Of a stretch of DNA of 22,735 nt, positions 22,388 to 22,735 are shown in pieces. The notes under the pieces are model-generated. The model was not told where the DNA came from, ran no database searches, and saw nothing but the letters and a program-made list of their open reading frames with translations. The first letter of the stretch is position 1; every line of letters starts with the position of its first letter. Where the stretch lies: NCBI GenBank assembly GCA_021789735.1, contig JAJYJB010000012.1:17715-40449 (forward strand), read 5' to 3'. The translations under genes were made by a program, and so were the position numbers. Source of the DNA: Nitrospirota bacterium. Lineage in GTDB: Bacteria; Nitrospirota; Thermodesulfovibrionia; Thermodesulfovibrionales; JdFR-88.

Positions 22388-22735
22388 AAAGGGTCTTGAG
22401 CGGCATGCAGGCAAGCGGGAAACTCCATCTTGGCAACCTGGTGGGTGCCCTTCAGAACTGGGTGAGGCTGCAGCAGCAATATGAGTGTTTCTATTTCGTT
22501 GCTGACTGGCACGCGCTGACCTCGGGGTACCAGAACCCCGCGGTCATAAAGGAAAGCACGCTGGACCTGCTTCTGAATTTCCTTTCCGCGGGGCTGGACC
22601 CTGAAAAATGCACGATATTTATCCAGTCCATGGTGCCGGAGCACACCGAGCTTCACCTTGTGCTCTCCATGATAACCCCTCTTGGCTGGCTTGAAAGGGT
22701 GCCAACGTACAAGGAGAAAAGGGAGGAACTCCAGG
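22384..22735 (+). CDS. trpS: Tryptophanyl-tRNA synthetase, N-terminal part (runs off the window)
   Basis: The first 117 residues are visible: MKRVLSGMQASGKLHLGNLV, with the class I HIGH-type signature GKLHLGN (12-18), then FYFVADWHALTS, a helix, FIQSMVPEHTELHLVLSMIT and GWLERVPTYKEKREEL. These match the Rossmann catalytic domain of TrpRS, in which this segment binds ATP and tryptophan. The KMSKS loop and anticodon-binding region lie beyond the edge. The enzyme charges tRNA-Trp in the cytosol. ATG 22384 overlaps the preceding TGA (ATGA), so translation is coupled to the M50 protease gene. No frameshift is visible in the part present. Confidence 0.95.
   Translation, partial: MKRVLSGMQASGKLHLGNLVGALQNWVRLQQQYECFYFVADWHALTSGYQNPAVIKESTLDLLLNFLSAGLDPEKCTIFIQSMVPEHTELHLVLSMITPLGWLERVPTYKEKREELQ

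Overview
The window is a moderately GC-rich bacterial chromosome segment from a Gram-negative-looking anaerobe or microaerophile. Ile ATA and Arg AGG codons are frequent in the coding regions. The gene content (a sigma54-type two-component system, DsrE-like sulfur-relay genes, rubredoxin/rubrerythrin, a divergent PEP carboxykinase, c-di-GMP proteins) would suit an uncultured Nitrospirota or deltaproteobacterial lineage. That placement is an inference, because no rRNA or tRNA marker is present. I see no phage, insertion sequence, CRISPR array or obvious foreign island: this is mostly housekeeping DNA with a few unusual features.

Layout. A secreted TPR protein, cut by the left edge, runs leftward from about 1213. 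Divergent from it is a plus-strand run of a GT4 glycosyltransferase, hisC and hisB. After an AT-rich gap comes a tight operon (4376-9310) of an MDR oxidoreductase, a YrfG-like HAD nucleotidase, a ThDP enzyme of the acetolactate-synthase superfamily and nadB, joined by overlaps of 4, 4 and 13 nt; a small membrane protein follows. From 9717 to 14119 the minus strand carries two small exported proteins, an NtrC-type response regulator and its histidine kinase. A PilZ gene (plus) diverges from the kinase and ends in two terminators. Hsp20, guaB and scpB follow on the minus strand. An HD-GYP gene and a rubredoxin/rubrerythrin pair are on the plus strand, converging on a three-gene DsrE/F/H-like cluster on the minus strand. 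The right end has a PEP-carboxykinase-family gene with tandem promoters and a strong terminator, then an M50 protease overlapping trpS, which runs off the edge.

The most notable pattern is in the start regions. At least six genes (TPR, glycosyltransferase, the 156-aa exported protein, histidine kinase, scpB, first dsrE-like gene) have a TGN-TATAAT-like extended -10 box ending only 5-7 nt before the start codon and no Shine-Dalgarno sequence. guaB is similar, with an 11-nt gap. These look like leaderless transcripts. Other genes (hisC, the MDR gene, PilZ, the DUF5666-like gene, Hsp20, the PEPCK-like gene) have strong AGGAGG-type sites, so two initiation modes seem to coexist. hisC is odd in another way: its good Shine-Dalgarno leads to an ATA codon, and every ordinary start would remove conserved family residues. 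A second coherent cluster is the NtrC-type regulator gene, an inverted repeat and a sigma54-like -24/-12 element in front of a secreted Lys/Ala-tailed protein.
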